38,246 nt of DNA from an uncultured Paenibacillaceae bacterium (GTDB taxonomy: Bacteria > Bacillota > Bacilli > Aneurinibacillales > Aneurinibacillaceae), in contig CAMLDI010000028.1 of assembly GCA_946478845.1 (NCBI GenBank), forward strand, positions 1 through 38,246, given 5' to 3'. The notes under the pieces are model-generated. The model searched no databases and was not told the DNA's origin. It was given only the letters and a program-made list of their open reading frames with translations. Every line of letters starts with the position of its first letter. Positions within the stretch are counted from its first letter, which is position 1. Position numbers and translations under genes: made by a program. Shown one piece after another: positions 17,380-27,702 of this stretch.

Positions 17380-17592
17380 ATAAGTGCAACTAGGGCTGTC
17401 GCCAAAAGGCTTGGCGCTAGCCAAGTTTTCTAAAGAACTTCTTAAGAATTTCCACAGGCAATTTTTAAGAACCAATTGTTATGATTGTCTTAGGACATGT
17501 TCTTCAGGGTGTTCCTTATACCCACCTTGGTCCGCATTGTTAAGAGGATACAAATGGTTCTTGGGCTAAGGTTTTAAATATCAAATTTTTTT
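17380..17592. other. Gene-free spacer with a small hairpin and transposase-like debris
   Basis: Between the inverted repeat and the GH13 gene there is no convincing intact gene. CTTGGC-GCTA-GCCAAG (17410-17425) is a small hairpin followed by TTTTCT, and TTCTTAAGAA is a short palindrome near 17440. The open plus-strand frame at 17384-17569 has no binding site. The right part contains the suspected IS110-type transposase scrap listed separately. Confidence 0.4.
17469..17577 (+). pseudogene. Possible frameshifted scrap of an IS110-family transposase
   Basis: One plus-strand frame reads MIVLGHVLQGVPYTHLGPHC before a stop (17481-17543). The neighbouring frame continues LVRIVKRIQMVLGLRF (17527-17577). 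This order resembles the C-terminal end of IS110/IS116/IS902 transposases (hydrophobic helix, then GxPYxxLGxxY, then a basic helix ending in LG), with one frameshift at the junction. It is short, has no binding site and lacks the DEDD and serine domains, so it would be a dead remnant. The match is from memory of the family only. Confidence 0.35.
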
Positions 17593-19506
17593 CTAATCCA
17601 TCTTCATCAATATAGCACCCTGCAAGGGTTTTAAATGGAAATGGAAATTTCCATGATACCAGTGATAAATCTCCTGGGTGATTAGGTCCATCACATTTAT
17701 AACTTCCTGGTTGGGATCAGCAAAAGAATCCATGGAGATAATTTTTTCTTCTCTTTCGTTGCGATTCAAGATGACCATGGCAAAGGCATTGGTTTGGGGT
17801 TCGCCAAAAACATCTTTCTCTCCTTTGATTTCCCGAATAAAGCCATAGATATCATCATCCTGATAAAAGGACTGCCAGGTGCCAGAAACAAAAAGGGGAT
17901 ATGTATTGCGAATGCCAATCATTTTTTTATACCATTTTAATAACTCCTGGTCCTCATTGCCCCAAGGATAGGTTTTCCGGTTTAATGGGTCCAATCCCCC
18001 TGTGACTCCTGCTTCATCCCCATAATACACACAGGGAACGCCAGGAAAGGTCATTTGCCACAAAACAGCCAGTTTTGTTCGTAAAAAAGTTTGTTCCTCT
18101 GTCCCGTCTTCCTTCTCCGACATCACCGTTAAAATGCGGGGGACATCATGGCTCCCGACAATATTCATGGTTCCATAAAAGGAAGGCAGAGGATAGTTTT
18201 CATAAAGGTTCATGAACCGTTTATAGGTTTGTTGTGCTGTTGCACGCCCCAGGAGAAAATCGATAACAAAAGCCCGGAAAGGATAGTTGGTAATCGAATC
18301 TAATTCTTGTCCAAGAAGGTATTCCCTGCGTTTGCTATAACTGATTTTGTTGGAGGCGTCTTCCCAGACTTCCCCAATCAAAATCCCTTCCTTACCCTTT
18401 TTTAACATTTCCGCCTTAAACAACTGAATGAATTCACCTGGTAGTTCATCAGCCACATCTAAACGCCAGCCCTTAATGCCTACGTCCATCCAATGGTTCA
18501 GGACACTATTTTCCCCTGTGATGATAAACTCCTGATAACCAGGATCCAATTCTTTTACATTGGGCAATGTATCGATTCCCCACCAGCAATCATACTCCTC
18601 CGGGTAGTTTTTAAACCAATACCAGGAGTAATAAGAGGATTTCACAGATTGATAAGCCCCTACTGATGGATAATTGCCATAGCGGTTGAAATAAATGCTA
18701 TCTGCCCCCGTATGGCTAAATACCCCATCCAGAATAACAGAAAAACCAATCTCATTTCCTTTCTCGCACAGTTCTTTTAAGGTATTTTCCTCTCCAAACA
18801 TGGGATCAATCTTATGATAATCCCCTGTATCATACTTATGGTTGCTGGGAGCTTCAAAAATTGGATTTAAATAAAGAATAGACACCCCAAGGTCTTGCAA
18901 GTAGGATAATTTTTTAATAATGCCTGCTAAATTCCCGCCAAAAAAATCCCAGCGAATAATATGATCCGTTTTACAATCACGAATATAAACGGGGGTGTTA
19001 TCCCAATTGCCATGAATTAAGCTTTCTTTTTTCGGATTTAATACTTTCCCATCTTCCGTACCATTGTAAAATCGGTCCACAAAGATTTGATAAATAATCC
19101 CTTCCCGAAACCATTTGGGAAGGGACATGTCTTTTTTATAAACCGTAATTTGATAAGGAATGGGAAAAGGAGAAATCTCCCCTTCTCCCCCTAAACTTTC
19201 CCTGTTGTTTCCGTAATAGGTACAGTTTCCTTCAACGAATAGTTCGAAATCATACCAGAGCAAACAAGGGTGGTCAGGTGCAGAAAAAGAAACCAGGTAA
19301 CGGTTGAAAGAAGGCGTTTTTTCATGGAGAATCATCTTAATTCTTTGGGGTTCCTTCCCTTCTTCCCATACCCTTACAAAAAGGGGGTCTGGTTCAACAA
19401 CTGCAATGTGAAGCTCCAACTGGATTGGTTCATTCTCCCGAACCGCTCCAAAAGGCCTGCGAAAAGATTTGTTGTGTGAATTATGAACCATCCATCCCTT
19501 TTCCAT
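17593..19506 (-). CDS. GH13 alpha-amylase/neopullulanase-like glucanohydrolase
   Basis: 637 residues from the ATG at 19506, which has AGGTGG 6 bases upstream; the longer upstream frame lies inside glgP. An N-terminal beta domain of about 150 residues (CBM34-like) precedes a GH13 barrel with the four conserved regions: DGVFSHTG (D260), WRLDVADE (nucleophile D350), GEVWED (acid/base E379) and VGSHDVPR (D454; the usual N before HD is S here). There is no signal peptide, so it acts in the cytoplasm. The architecture fits the neopullulanase/cyclomaltodextrinase group, which hydrolyses alpha-1,4 and often alpha-1,6 bonds of short or branched dextrins. As the last gene of the glycogen operon, 16 bases after glgP, it probably removes the limit branches that phosphorylase leaves. 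The exact bond specificity is not readable. Confidence 0.88.
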   Translation of the reverse strand: MEKGWMVHNSHNKSFRRPFGAVRENEPIQLELHIAVVEPDPLFVRVWEEGKEPQRIKMILHEKTPSFNRYLVSFSAPDHPCLLWYDFELFVEGNCTYYGNNRESLGGEGEISPFPIPYQITVYKKDMSLPKWFREGIIYQIFVDRFYNGTEDGKVLNPKKESLIHGNWDNTPVYIRDCKTDHIIRWDFFGGNLAGIIKKLSYLQDLGVSILYLNPIFEAPSNHKYDTGDYHKIDPMFGEENTLKELCEKGNEIGFSVILDGVFSHTGADSIYFNRYGNYPSVGAYQSVKSSYYSWYWFKNYPEEYDCWWGIDTLPNVKELDPGYQEFIITGENSVLNHWMDVGIKGWRLDVADELPGEFIQLFKAEMLKKGKEGILIGEVWEDASNKISYSKRREYLLGQELDSITNYPFRAFVIDFLLGRATAQQTYKRFMNLYENYPLPSFYGTMNIVGSHDVPRILTVMSEKEDGTEEQTFLRTKLAVLWQMTFPGVPCVYYGDEAGVTGGLDPLNRKTYPWGNEDQELLKWYKKMIGIRNTYPLFVSGTWQSFYQDDDIYGFIREIKGEKDVFGEPQTNAFAMVILNRNEREEKIISMDSFADPNQEVINVMDLITQEIYHWYHGNFHFHLKPLQGAILMKMD

Positions 19507-19522
19507 CTTCAACCACCTGCCC

Positions 19523-21952
19523 TTACAAAATTGGAATTGAATTGATCCCCCAGATTTCCCCCGCATATTGGGATATGGTGCGGTCACTGGAGAAAATCCC
19601 TGATTCAGCAATATTTCTTATACTCATTTCCATCCATCGTTTCCGATCCCGGAAGGCATAATCTACCTGTTCCTGGGCAGCAACATAGGATGCAAAATCT
19701 TTTAACACAAAATATTCATCATTATCTAACAATAAATTATGGTAGATGCTTTCATATTCCATTTGCCGTTTAGAAGATGCGTAATTGATTAAGAAATCCA
19801 GGACTGTTTTAATGCGAGGGTCATGATGATACATTTCCCAGGCATTATATCCGCCAAACATTTCGTAATTCATCACTTCTGAAGAAGACATTCCAAAAAC
19901 AAACATATTATCAGAACCGACAGCTTCATGGATTTCTACATTGGCTCCATCCATAGTTCCAATGGTCATAGATCCATTCATCATTAACTTCATATTCCCT
20001 GTACCTGATGCTTCTTTTCCTGCCGTGGAAATTTGTTCGCTTAAATCTGCTGCAGGAATAACCTTCTCTGCAAGGGAAACGCGATAGTTTTCTAGGAATA
20101 CCACCTTTATTTTATCCCTGGCACAAGGGTCATCATTGACCATTTTGGCTACATCATGGATAAATTTAATAATACATTTTGCCAGATAATAACCAGGCGC
20201 TGCCTTGGCTCCAAAAAGAAAGGTCCTTGGATAAAAATCAAGGTTCGGGTTTTCCTGTAAAGTCAGGTAAAGGTACAAAATATGCAAGGCATTTAACAAT
20301 TGCCTCTTGTAGGCATGTAATCGTTTAATTTGTACGTCAAAAATGGAATAGGGATCCACCTTTACCCCATAATGAGCCTGTATATGAGATGCAAGAAGCT
20401 CTTTATTTTTCAGTTTGATCAGTTCAACCTGTTCTTGAAATCCTGGGTTTTTCGCATAAAAGTTTAAATTCTTTAATTCCAGGGGGTTAGTCTTCCATTT
20501 CTCCCCAATTGCCCCTGTAATCATATGGGTTAATCCTGGATTTGATTTTATTAACCAGCGGCGATGAGTAATGCCATTGGTTTTGTTATTGAACTTTTCA
20601 GGGCTATTCTCATAAAACTCACGCATTTCCCTGGATTTCAATATTTCTGTGTGCAAGCGGGCAACTCCATTCACACTGTAACAGGCCACTAAAGCCAGAT
20701 GGGCCATTTTAATGCGCCCGTCTGCCACAATAGCCATCCGGTGGATTTTATCCCAATTTCCAGGATACCGATTCCATAAATCTTGGCAAAATCGTTCATT
20801 GATTTCTTTCACAATCATATAAATACGAGGCAATAAATTTTGAAACAAGTCGATCGACCAGGTTTCTAATGCTTCAAAAAGAATGGTGTGATTGGTATAG
20901 GCAAAACTGCCATGGACAATCCCCCATGCTTCATCCCACCCTAAACCTTCCTCATCCAGCAAGATTCGCATCAACTCCGGAATGGCAACCACAGGATGGG
21001 TATCATTAAGATGGATTTTTATTTTCTGAGGAAAATCTGCAAGAGACAATCCTAATTTTTTGTAATTATTTACAATGTTTTTAATCCCAGCAGAAGCTAA
21101 AAAATATTGTTGTTTAAGACGCAATACTTTACCTTCGTAATATGTATCATCGGGATATAAAAATTCTGTAATAATTTCTGATGAACGCCGGGATTCGATC
21201 ACTTTATGAATAGAATCCAATTGTGGGGATATCCCATGTGCTACTCTGGAAATAGGTTCCGAACTCCACAGGCGCAGTGTATTTACAGTATGATTCTTAT
21301 ATCCAATAACGGGTATATCATATGGTACCGCTAACACAGCATCATAATGATCATGATGGCAATGGAAACGATCTCCCTGTTGTTCTAACCAAACGTGTCC
21401 GCCAAAACGAATTTCTACGGCTTCATCTGAACGGCGGTATTCCCAAACGGTTCCTTCTTTCAACCAGAAGTCAGGATATTCCACTTGATGGCCATCTACA
21501 ATTTTCTGGTCAAATAATCCGTATTTATAACGAAGCCCCATGCCATGGCCTGGCAATTCCATCGATGACATAGAATCAAGAAAACAGGCGGCCAATCTTC
21601 CCAATCCACCATTTCCAAGACCAGCATCCGGCTCCTGGTCTTCCAATTCAGCAAGATCAATCCCTAATTCTCCTAACCACTGCTGGCATTGATCATAAAT
21701 CCCTAAATTCAAGAGATTTTGCCCCAAAAATTTTCCAGGCAAGAATTCCATGGAAAAGTAATACACTTGTTTCACTTGTTTTTCTTCATAAGTATTTCCG
21801 GTGGCGATCCAATTCTGGCTGATATACTCGCGAACCATAATTCCTAATGCTTTATATTTTTCCAAATCTGTGGATTCTTCTAGACTGACGCCGAAATGAA
21901 CTTCTAAAGTTCTCATAAAAACATCATAAAATTGTTCTTTATTAGAAAACAT
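19523..21952 (-). CDS. glgP: Glycogen/alpha-glucan phosphorylase
   Basis: 809 residues, a GT35 phosphorylase that releases glucose-1-phosphate from the non-reducing ends of glycogen. The pyridoxal-phosphate Lys is K655 in EASGTGNMKLMMNGSMTIG; the preceding LGNGGLGRLAACFLDSM and the following GTMDGANVEI are also family signatures. There is no N-terminal extension with regulatory phosphorylation sites, as usual for bacteria. AGAGGG precedes the ATG, and the gene starts 12 bases after glgA. Confidence 0.96.
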   Translation of the reverse strand: MFSNKEQFYDVFMRTLEVHFGVSLEESTDLEKYKALGIMVREYISQNWIATGNTYEEKQVKQVYYFSMEFLPGKFLGQNLLNLGIYDQCQQWLGELGIDLAELEDQEPDAGLGNGGLGRLAACFLDSMSSMELPGHGMGLRYKYGLFDQKIVDGHQVEYPDFWLKEGTVWEYRRSDEAVEIRFGGHVWLEQQGDRFHCHHDHYDAVLAVPYDIPVIGYKNHTVNTLRLWSSEPISRVAHGISPQLDSIHKVIESRRSSEIITEFLYPDDTYYEGKVLRLKQQYFLASAGIKNIVNNYKKLGLSLADFPQKIKIHLNDTHPVVAIPELMRILLDEEGLGWDEAWGIVHGSFAYTNHTILFEALETWSIDLFQNLLPRIYMIVKEINERFCQDLWNRYPGNWDKIHRMAIVADGRIKMAHLALVACYSVNGVARLHTEILKSREMREFYENSPEKFNNKTNGITHRRWLIKSNPGLTHMITGAIGEKWKTNPLELKNLNFYAKNPGFQEQVELIKLKNKELLASHIQAHYGVKVDPYSIFDVQIKRLHAYKRQLLNALHILYLYLTLQENPNLDFYPRTFLFGAKAAPGYYLAKCIIKFIHDVAKMVNDDPCARDKIKVVFLENYRVSLAEKVIPAADLSEQISTAGKEASGTGNMKLMMNGSMTIGTMDGANVEIHEAVGSDNMFVFGMSSSEVMNYEMFGGYNAWEMYHHDPRIKTVLDFLINYASSKRQMEYESIYHNLLLDNDEYFVLKDFASYVAAQEQVDYAFRDRKRWMEMSIRNIAESGIFSSDRTISQYAGEIWGINSIPIL

Positions 21953-21964
21953 TTGGCATCCCTC

Positions 21965-23398
21965 TCACAATTTCACCAACCGGCGATATACTTCCCCATA
22001 CTGTGCAGCAGATGTAGACCAGACAAAATTACTCTCTATTGCATGTTGGACAAGATGGGGCCATACTGCTTTATTCTTAAAAATTTGAAAGGCTTTGCGC
22101 AAAGTAAACATCATATCGTGAGCATTATAATTTGCAAAACTAAAACCATTGCCTTCACCAGTATACTCATTGTAAGGTCGTACTGTGTCACGTAACCCGC
22201 CTGTTTCCCTTACCACTGGTATGGTGCCATAACGCAAGGCAATCAATTGGCCTATCCCGCATGGTTCAAACAAAGAAGGCATTAAGAACAGATCTGATGC
22301 TGCGTAAATTTGGTGGGAAAAAGGTTCATCAAAAGTAAAATGGACAGAACATTTATGGGGAAATTGATTCCCTGCCCAACGGAATGCTTCTTCATAACGA
22401 TGGTCCCCTGTCCCCAAAACCACCAGTTGAAAATCATCATGGGTCATCATTTCCTCTAACACATGAAGAATTAATTCCATGCCTTTTTGCTCTACTAAAC
22501 GGCTGACAATACAGACCATAGGAATTTCCTCATTTACAGCCAGCCCTAAAACCTTTTGCAATTTCTTCTTATTTTCTCTTTTTCCCTCTATGGGATTCTT
22601 GTATGGGTAATAAATAAAAGGATCGGTTTCCGGATTATAAAAATGATGGTCAATTCCATTTAATATTCCCTGTAAATGATCACGCCGTTTTCGTAAAAGC
22701 CCGTCCAACCCTTCTCCATAAAAGGGAGTTTGTATCTCACTGGCATAGGAAGGGCTTACAGTTGTAATGATATCTGAGTAATTTAGAGCACCCTTCATAA
22801 AACTAACATTCCCATAATATTCAACCCCATCCATGGTAAAATACTCATCCCCAAGATTTAATAAGTCATGGAGAATAGAATAAGGGAAAATCCCCTGGTA
22901 TTTTAAATTATGGATGGTGAATACATTACGAATCCAACGATAATAAGGATGATAGGCATAATGGGAATGGAGGAAGACACTAATCATGCCCGTATGCCAA
23001 TCATGGCAGTGAATAATATCAGGCTTAAAATCCAGATATGGTAAAACTTCAAGCACTGCCCGATTAAAAAATGCAAACCGTTCCCCATCATCATAATGCC
23101 CATAACAACCAGGCCGTTTAAAATAATATTCGTTATCAATAAAATAAAAAGGGATCCCCTTATATGTAAGGGTTTCAACCCCACAGTATTGGTTGCGCCA
23201 ACCAACAGGTACTGTCATTTCCCATATTCGTGTCATTTTCAATTTCCAATGGTCGGATATTTCGCTGTATTTAGGAATAATCACCCGCACATCGATTCCC
23301 TGCTTGCGAAGAGCCTCAGGCAAAGAACCGATAACATCAGCTAGCCCGCCAGTTTTTACGAAAGGTACACTTTCACTTGCAACAAACAATACTTTCAT
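21965..23398 (-). CDS. glgA: Glycogen synthase (ADP-glucose)
   Basis: 477 residues, a GT5 synthase that adds glucose from ADP-glucose to growing alpha-1,4 chains. The N-terminal KTGGLADVIGSLPEAL (K15 onward) binds ADP-glucose; the C-terminal Rossmann domain carries PSLFEPCGIGQLIALRYGTIP with the catalytic Glu, and RETGGLRDTV. AAAGGGG lies upstream of the ATG. It sits 19 bases after glgD. Confidence 0.97.
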   Translation of the reverse strand: MKVLFVASESVPFVKTGGLADVIGSLPEALRKQGIDVRVIIPKYSEISDHWKLKMTRIWEMTVPVGWRNQYCGVETLTYKGIPFYFIDNEYYFKRPGCYGHYDDGERFAFFNRAVLEVLPYLDFKPDIIHCHDWHTGMISVFLHSHYAYHPYYRWIRNVFTIHNLKYQGIFPYSILHDLLNLGDEYFTMDGVEYYGNVSFMKGALNYSDIITTVSPSYASEIQTPFYGEGLDGLLRKRRDHLQGILNGIDHHFYNPETDPFIYYPYKNPIEGKRENKKKLQKVLGLAVNEEIPMVCIVSRLVEQKGMELILHVLEEMMTHDDFQLVVLGTGDHRYEEAFRWAGNQFPHKCSVHFTFDEPFSHQIYAASDLFLMPSLFEPCGIGQLIALRYGTIPVVRETGGLRDTVRPYNEYTGEGNGFSFANYNAHDMMFTLRKAFQIFKNKAVWPHLVQHAIESNFVWSTSAAQYGEVYRRLVKL

Positions 23399-23417
23399 AA
23401 AAGGCGACCCCTTTCTG

Positions 23418-24530
23418 TTAGATAATGCTTCTCTTAGGAATAATTATTGGCTCAACTCTTTTTCTATTAATGATTTTTCCCTCAGTGATTAATGAATCTT
23501 TATCAATAATCACTCCATCAACCACAGATTTCTCACTGATCAAAGATCGTTGCATCACAATGCTATTCTTTACGACTGCACCTTTGCCCACATGAACCCC
23601 CCGGAAGAGAATGCTATTCTCTACTTTCCCTTCAATTTTGCAGCCATTTCCAATGAGGGAATTTACAATTTTACTCCCTTCTTTATAAAGGGATGGGGGT
23701 TCATCTTTAACTTTTGTATAGATTGGCTCTTTCCGATAAAAAAGAGAAGAACACACTTCAGGATGGAGCAATTCCATGCTGTGATAAAAATAACCGGGAA
23801 CAGAATCTACAATCGCTCCATACCCCTTACAAGGATACCCATTTACTTTATACTTATCAAAATGTTGCATAAATCCGTCTTTTACCCAATTCTTCCCCCC
23901 CTCTATTAGGCAATTTTCTATGATTTTCAGAAAAAGGCTTTTCTGCAAAATGTAAGTTTCTAAAGATAAACGATCTTTCATTCCTAAAGGAATCTCTTTA
24001 TTGATGCCTTCAATTCTTCCATCAGAACCTACCTGTAAATAGGTAGGTTCTATACTTACTTCAGAAAAATCATCCCGGTCAAGATATAACATTGTAATAT
24101 CTGCCCCGGAATCAATATGGGATTGAATCCCCTGGCGATAATCCACATTATAGACAGTATGACCGTTTGTCATAACAATAAAGGATTCCGGTGAACGATA
24201 AAAGTAATCCATATGATTATAAAAGTGATACACATCGCCAAAATAATTCCGGCCTTTTTCATCAAACATAGGGGGCAATACGAACAACCCCCCCTGTTTT
24301 CGATCAAGATCCCATTCCTTTCCTGAACCTAAATGATCCAGCAATGAACGGTATTTTTTCCCTACAAAAATGCCGACATTTCGAATACCAGAATTCACCA
24401 TATTTGATAGAGCAAAATCAATTAATCGATACCTACCGGCAAAGGGCAAGGAAGCACAGCACCGGTACATGGTTAAATCCTCCAATTCAGGTTCATACCC
24501 TAAATTAATAACCCCTAAGGCAAGACCCAT
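23418..24530 (-). CDS. glgD: Glucose-1-phosphate adenylyltransferase subunit GlgD
   Basis: 370 residues, paralogous to GlgC: AGRYRLIDFALSNMVNSGI in the nucleotidyltransferase domain and a left-handed beta-helix end (VENSILFRGVHVGKGAVVKN). Its N-terminus (MGLALGVINLGYEPELEDLT) lacks the glycine-rich nucleotide loop of GlgC. Bacillota GlgD is known as a modulatory subunit that pairs with GlgC. GAGGGGG precedes the ATG, 19 bases after glgC. Confidence 0.94.
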   Translation of the reverse strand: MGLALGVINLGYEPELEDLTMYRCCASLPFAGRYRLIDFALSNMVNSGIRNVGIFVGKKYRSLLDHLGSGKEWDLDRKQGGLFVLPPMFDEKGRNYFGDVYHFYNHMDYFYRSPESFIVMTNGHTVYNVDYRQGIQSHIDSGADITMLYLDRDDFSEVSIEPTYLQVGSDGRIEGINKEIPLGMKDRLSLETYILQKSLFLKIIENCLIEGGKNWVKDGFMQHFDKYKVNGYPCKGYGAIVDSVPGYFYHSMELLHPEVCSSLFYRKEPIYTKVKDEPPSLYKEGSKIVNSLIGNGCKIEGKVENSILFRGVHVGKGAVVKNSIVMQRSLISEKSVVDGVIIDKDSLITEGKIINRKRVEPIIIPKRSII

Positions 24531-24549
24531 GCCTTTTCCCCCTCACCTT

Positions 24550-25725
24550 TTAAGCATGAATTTTCCCATATTTAAAACTGGTATTTGGATATAAATGGGA
24601 ATGTTCCCCAACTACTGTAATTTCAGAAGTGGGATTGTCAAAATCGCCAATTCGACAACCATTTCCTATGATCGACCCTTCAGCAATGATTGATTTATGA
24701 ATACGAACATTTTCTCCAATCTTTACATTTGGCATAATAATGGAGTCAGTAATTAATGTTCCTTTTCCAATAGAAACACCATAAAACAATACAGAATGAA
24801 TCACATCGCCAAAAACCATACATCCTTCATTCACCATGGAACGGCTAATTTTAGCTGTGGGGGCAATATATTGTGGGGGCTGGTTGGGATTCACAGAATA
24901 AATTCTCCATTTAGAATCAAATAAATTAAATAAAGAATGCTCTGTCAACAAATCCATATGTGCTTCCCATAAACTCTCTATGGTGCCGACATCTTTCCAA
25001 TATCCTTTATAAGGAAATGCATACATCCTCTTCTTTTCTTTCAGCATAAGAGGGATGATATCCTTGCCAAAATCATTGCTGGAGTTTTCATTTTCTTCGT
25101 CTTTGAGCAAATACTGTTTTAAGAGATCCCAATTAAAAATATAAATTCCCATGGAAGCACGATTGCTTTTTGGGTTTTTAGGCTTTTCTTCAAAACTTAA
25201 GATTTCCCCATTGCCCCCTGTACTCATGATGCCGAAACGGGATGCTTCTTCTTTTGGAACATCAATAAGAGCAATAGTCACCTCAGAATTTTGCGCCTTA
25301 TGGTATCCCAGCATTTCTCCATAATTCATTTTATAAATATGGTCACCTGAAATTACCAATACATACCTGGGATTATATTGTTCTATATAACTAATATTTT
25401 GATAAATGGCATTGGCGGTACCTTTATACCATTCCCCTCCCCGTTGTTCCATATAGGGAGGAAGAACTGTCACTCCCCCATGTTTACGGTCTAAATCCCA
25501 GGGGCTGCCAATGCCAATATGAGAGTTTAATAATAAGGGGCGATACTGGGTAAGAACCCCTACGGTGTCAATCCCAGAATTGGTACAGTTACTTAAGGTA
25601 AAGTCAATAATCCGATATTTCCCCCCAAAAGGGACAGCTGGTTTCGCATTCTTCTGAGTCAGTACGCCAAGGCGCCTTCCTTCCCCTCCTGCAAGAAGCA
25701 TTGCTACAATCTCCTTTTGCCTCAT
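24550..25725 (-). CDS. glgC: Glucose-1-phosphate adenylyltransferase, catalytic subunit GlgC
   Basis: 391 residues. It makes ADP-glucose from ATP and glucose-1-phosphate, the committed step of bacterial glycogen synthesis. [12 protein letters not shown] is the glycine-rich nucleotide loop; [33 protein letters not shown] (metal Asp) and FEEKPKNP (glucose-1-phosphate site) follow, then a C-terminal left-handed helix. The ATG overlaps the glgB stop as ATGA. Confidence 0.97.
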   Translation of the reverse strand: MRQKEIVAMLLAGGEGRRLGVLTQKNAKPAVPFGGKYRIIDFTLSNCTNSGIDTVGVLTQYRPLLLNSHIGIGSPWDLDRKHGGVTVLPPYMEQRGGEWYKGTANAIYQNISYIEQYNPRYVLVISGDHIYKMNYGEMLGYHKAQNSEVTIALIDVPKEEASRFGIMSTGGNGEILSFEEKPKNPKSNRASMGIYIFNWDLLKQYLLKDEENENSSNDFGKDIIPLMLKEKKRMYAFPYKGYWKDVGTIESLWEAHMDLLTEHSLFNLFDSKWRIYSVNPNQPPQYIAPTAKISRSMVNEGCMVFGDVIHSVLFYGVSIGKGTLITDSIIMPNVKIGENVRIHKSIIAEGSIIGNGCRIGDFDNPTSEITVVGEHSHLYPNTSFKYGKIHA

Positions 25726-27635
25726 CGACTGATCCCCCCTGGTTTGGTTTCCTTTCTTTTAAAAACGCAAAATGACAAGGGTGGTATAGAAATCGCCATG
25801 CTGTATGGTTGATAATGCCAGGAGATAGACTGTGCCAGTAAATCCCCCCCATTCGTAACTCCTGAACCGCCAAAAACCTCATGATCACTGTTCCATACTT
25901 CCCCATACACCCCTTTAAGAGGAAGGCCAATACGGTATTGATGGTAAACAACAGGTGTAAAATTGCACACAATAATGAGAGGTTCCTGGTTCTGATCTCT
26001 ACGCATGAAAACTAATATACTTTGATTGCGATTGTCGGCATCAATCCATGAAAAACCAAGGGGATCCTGATCTAATTCCCATAAAGCGGGTTGTTGTCGA
26101 TAAAAATAATTCAACTCTCTTACATAGGAGTGCAACTTCTGATGCATTTCATAGTCTAAAAGGAACCAATCTAGAGAATCTGTATCCTTCCATTCAATAA
26201 ATTGGCCAAACTCTCCGCCCATAAACAATAATTTTTTCCCGGGATGTGCAAACATATAGCCAAAAAGCAGCCTTAAATTAGCAAACTTCTGCCAGTAATC
26301 ACCGGGCATTTTATTAAGCAAAGACTTCTTGCCATGAACCACTTCGTCATGGGAAAAGGGAAGAATATAATTTTCTGAGTAAGCATACATGGAGGAAAAT
26401 GTGAGGAGTTCGTGGTGCCAATTGCGATGAATGGGATCCATTTCCATGTAACGTAATGTATCATTCATCCATCCCATATTCCATTTATAATTAAATCCTA
26501 ACCCTCCTAAATAGGTAGGTGCACTCACAAGAGGCCAGGCTGTGGATTCTTCTGCCATCATTAAGGCTTCAGGATAGCTTTCAAAAATAAATTCATTTAA
26601 TTTACGCAAAAAAGAAATAGCTTCAATGTTCTCCCTGCCTCCATACTGATTTGGAACCCAATTTCCATGTTCTTTGCCGAAATCCAAATACAGCATACTG
26701 GCTACAGCATCAACCCGGAGGCCATCTATGTGAAAGACATCAAACCAGAACATAGCATTTGAAAGGAGAAAACTGGATACTTCCGGTTTTGCAAAATCAA
26801 AACTTAAGGTTCCCCAGAATTCTTTTTCTCCTTTGCGGGGGTCTGCTGGTTCATACAGTGGGGTGCCATCAAAAAGCCTTAACCCATGGGCATCCTTGCA
26901 AAAATGTCCGGGAACCCAATCCATAATGACCCCAATTCCCCGTAGGTGGCAGCGATCTACGAAATATTTAAAGTCATCCGGTGTCCCATAACGGCTGGTA
27001 ACAGAATAATATCCTGTACTTTGATACCCCCAGGAAAGGTCAAAGGGATGTTCTGTCAGTGGTAATAATTCAATATGGGTGTACCCCATTTCAGCTACAT
27101 AATCCACTAATTCAATGGCAAGCTCACGATAGGTGTATGAATTGCCTTCTTTTTGTTTCCATGTCCCTAAATGGACCTCATAAATATTCAAAGGCTGTTG
27201 ATGGGTATTGTTTAACTTTCTTTGCTCCATCCATTGGCAATCATGCCATTCATAGCGGTGATGATCAAACACCAGGGATGCTGTTGCAGGGCGTTGTTCA
27301 GAATAAAAGGCATAAGGGTCTGCTTTATACAATACCTCTCCTTGATAAGTATGTATTTCGTACTTATAACATTCCCATTCCCCTATACCCGGAACAAATA
27401 AAGTCCAAATCCCGCCAGAATTCGGAACTAATTCCATAGGGTGCAAATAACCAGACCATTCGTTAAAATTCCCCGCTACCTTAACGTCTCTTGCATGTGG
27501 AGCCCACACGCGAAATCGCACTCCGTCTACCCCATTCAGCCTTACAGGATGTGCCCCCATCATCTTATAACACTGGGTTATGGTTCCTTCATGAAACAAA
27601 AACACATCTTCTAAAGTGGGGAAATAATCTTCCAT
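25722..27635 (-). CDS. glgB: 1,4-alpha-glucan branching enzyme
   Basis: 637 residues from the ATG at 27635, which has GGTAGGTG 6 bases upstream; a GTG three codons earlier has no better site. An N-terminal CBM48 domain ([20 protein letters not shown]) leads into a GH13 barrel with [23 protein letters not shown] (nucleophile D309), [10 protein letters not shown] (acid/base E362) and [13 protein letters not shown]. It transfers chain segments to make alpha-1,6 branches. It is the first gene of the glycogen operon; the 67-base gap after thpR shows no convincing promoter. Confidence 0.97.
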   Translation of the reverse strand: MEDYFPTLEDVFLFHEGTITQCYKMMGAHPVRLNGVDGVRFRVWAPHARDVKVAGNFNEWSGYLHPMELVPNSGGIWTLFVPGIGEWECYKYEIHTYQGEVLYKADPYAFYSEQRPATASLVFDHHRYEWHDCQWMEQRKLNNTHQQPLNIYEVHLGTWKQKEGNSYTYRELAIELVDYVAEMGYTHIELLPLTEHPFDLSWGYQSTGYYSVTSRYGTPDDFKYFVDRCHLRGIGVIMDWVPGHFCKDAHGLRLFDGTPLYEPADPRKGEKEFWGTLSFDFAKPEVSSFLLSNAMFWFDVFHIDGLRVDAVASMLYLDFGKEHGNWVPNQYGGRENIEAISFLRKLNEFIFESYPEALMMAEESTAWPLVSAPTYLGGLGFNYKWNMGWMNDTLRYMEMDPIHRNWHHELLTFSSMYAYSENYILPFSHDEVVHGKKSLLNKMPGDYWQKFANLRLLFGYMFAHPGKKLLFMGGEFGQFIEWKDTDSLDWFLLDYEMHQKLHSYVRELNYFYRQQPALWELDQDPLGFSWIDADNRNQSILVFMRRDQNQEPLIIVCNFTPVVYHQYRIGLPLKGVYGEVWNSDHEVFGGSGVTNGGDLLAQSISWHYQPYSMAISIPPLSFCVFKRKETKPGGISR

Positions 27636-27702
27636 TGGCAACACCTACCGGTAACTATAATGACATATGAGATAATTTCCATTTTATAACCGAATTTTCC
27701 TT

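Noticed and set aside
17384..17569. Plus-strand 61-codon frame beside the glycogen operon
   Set aside because: No binding site and Cys/Ser/Leu-rich random-looking composition; a different frame of the same stretch fits transposase debris better.
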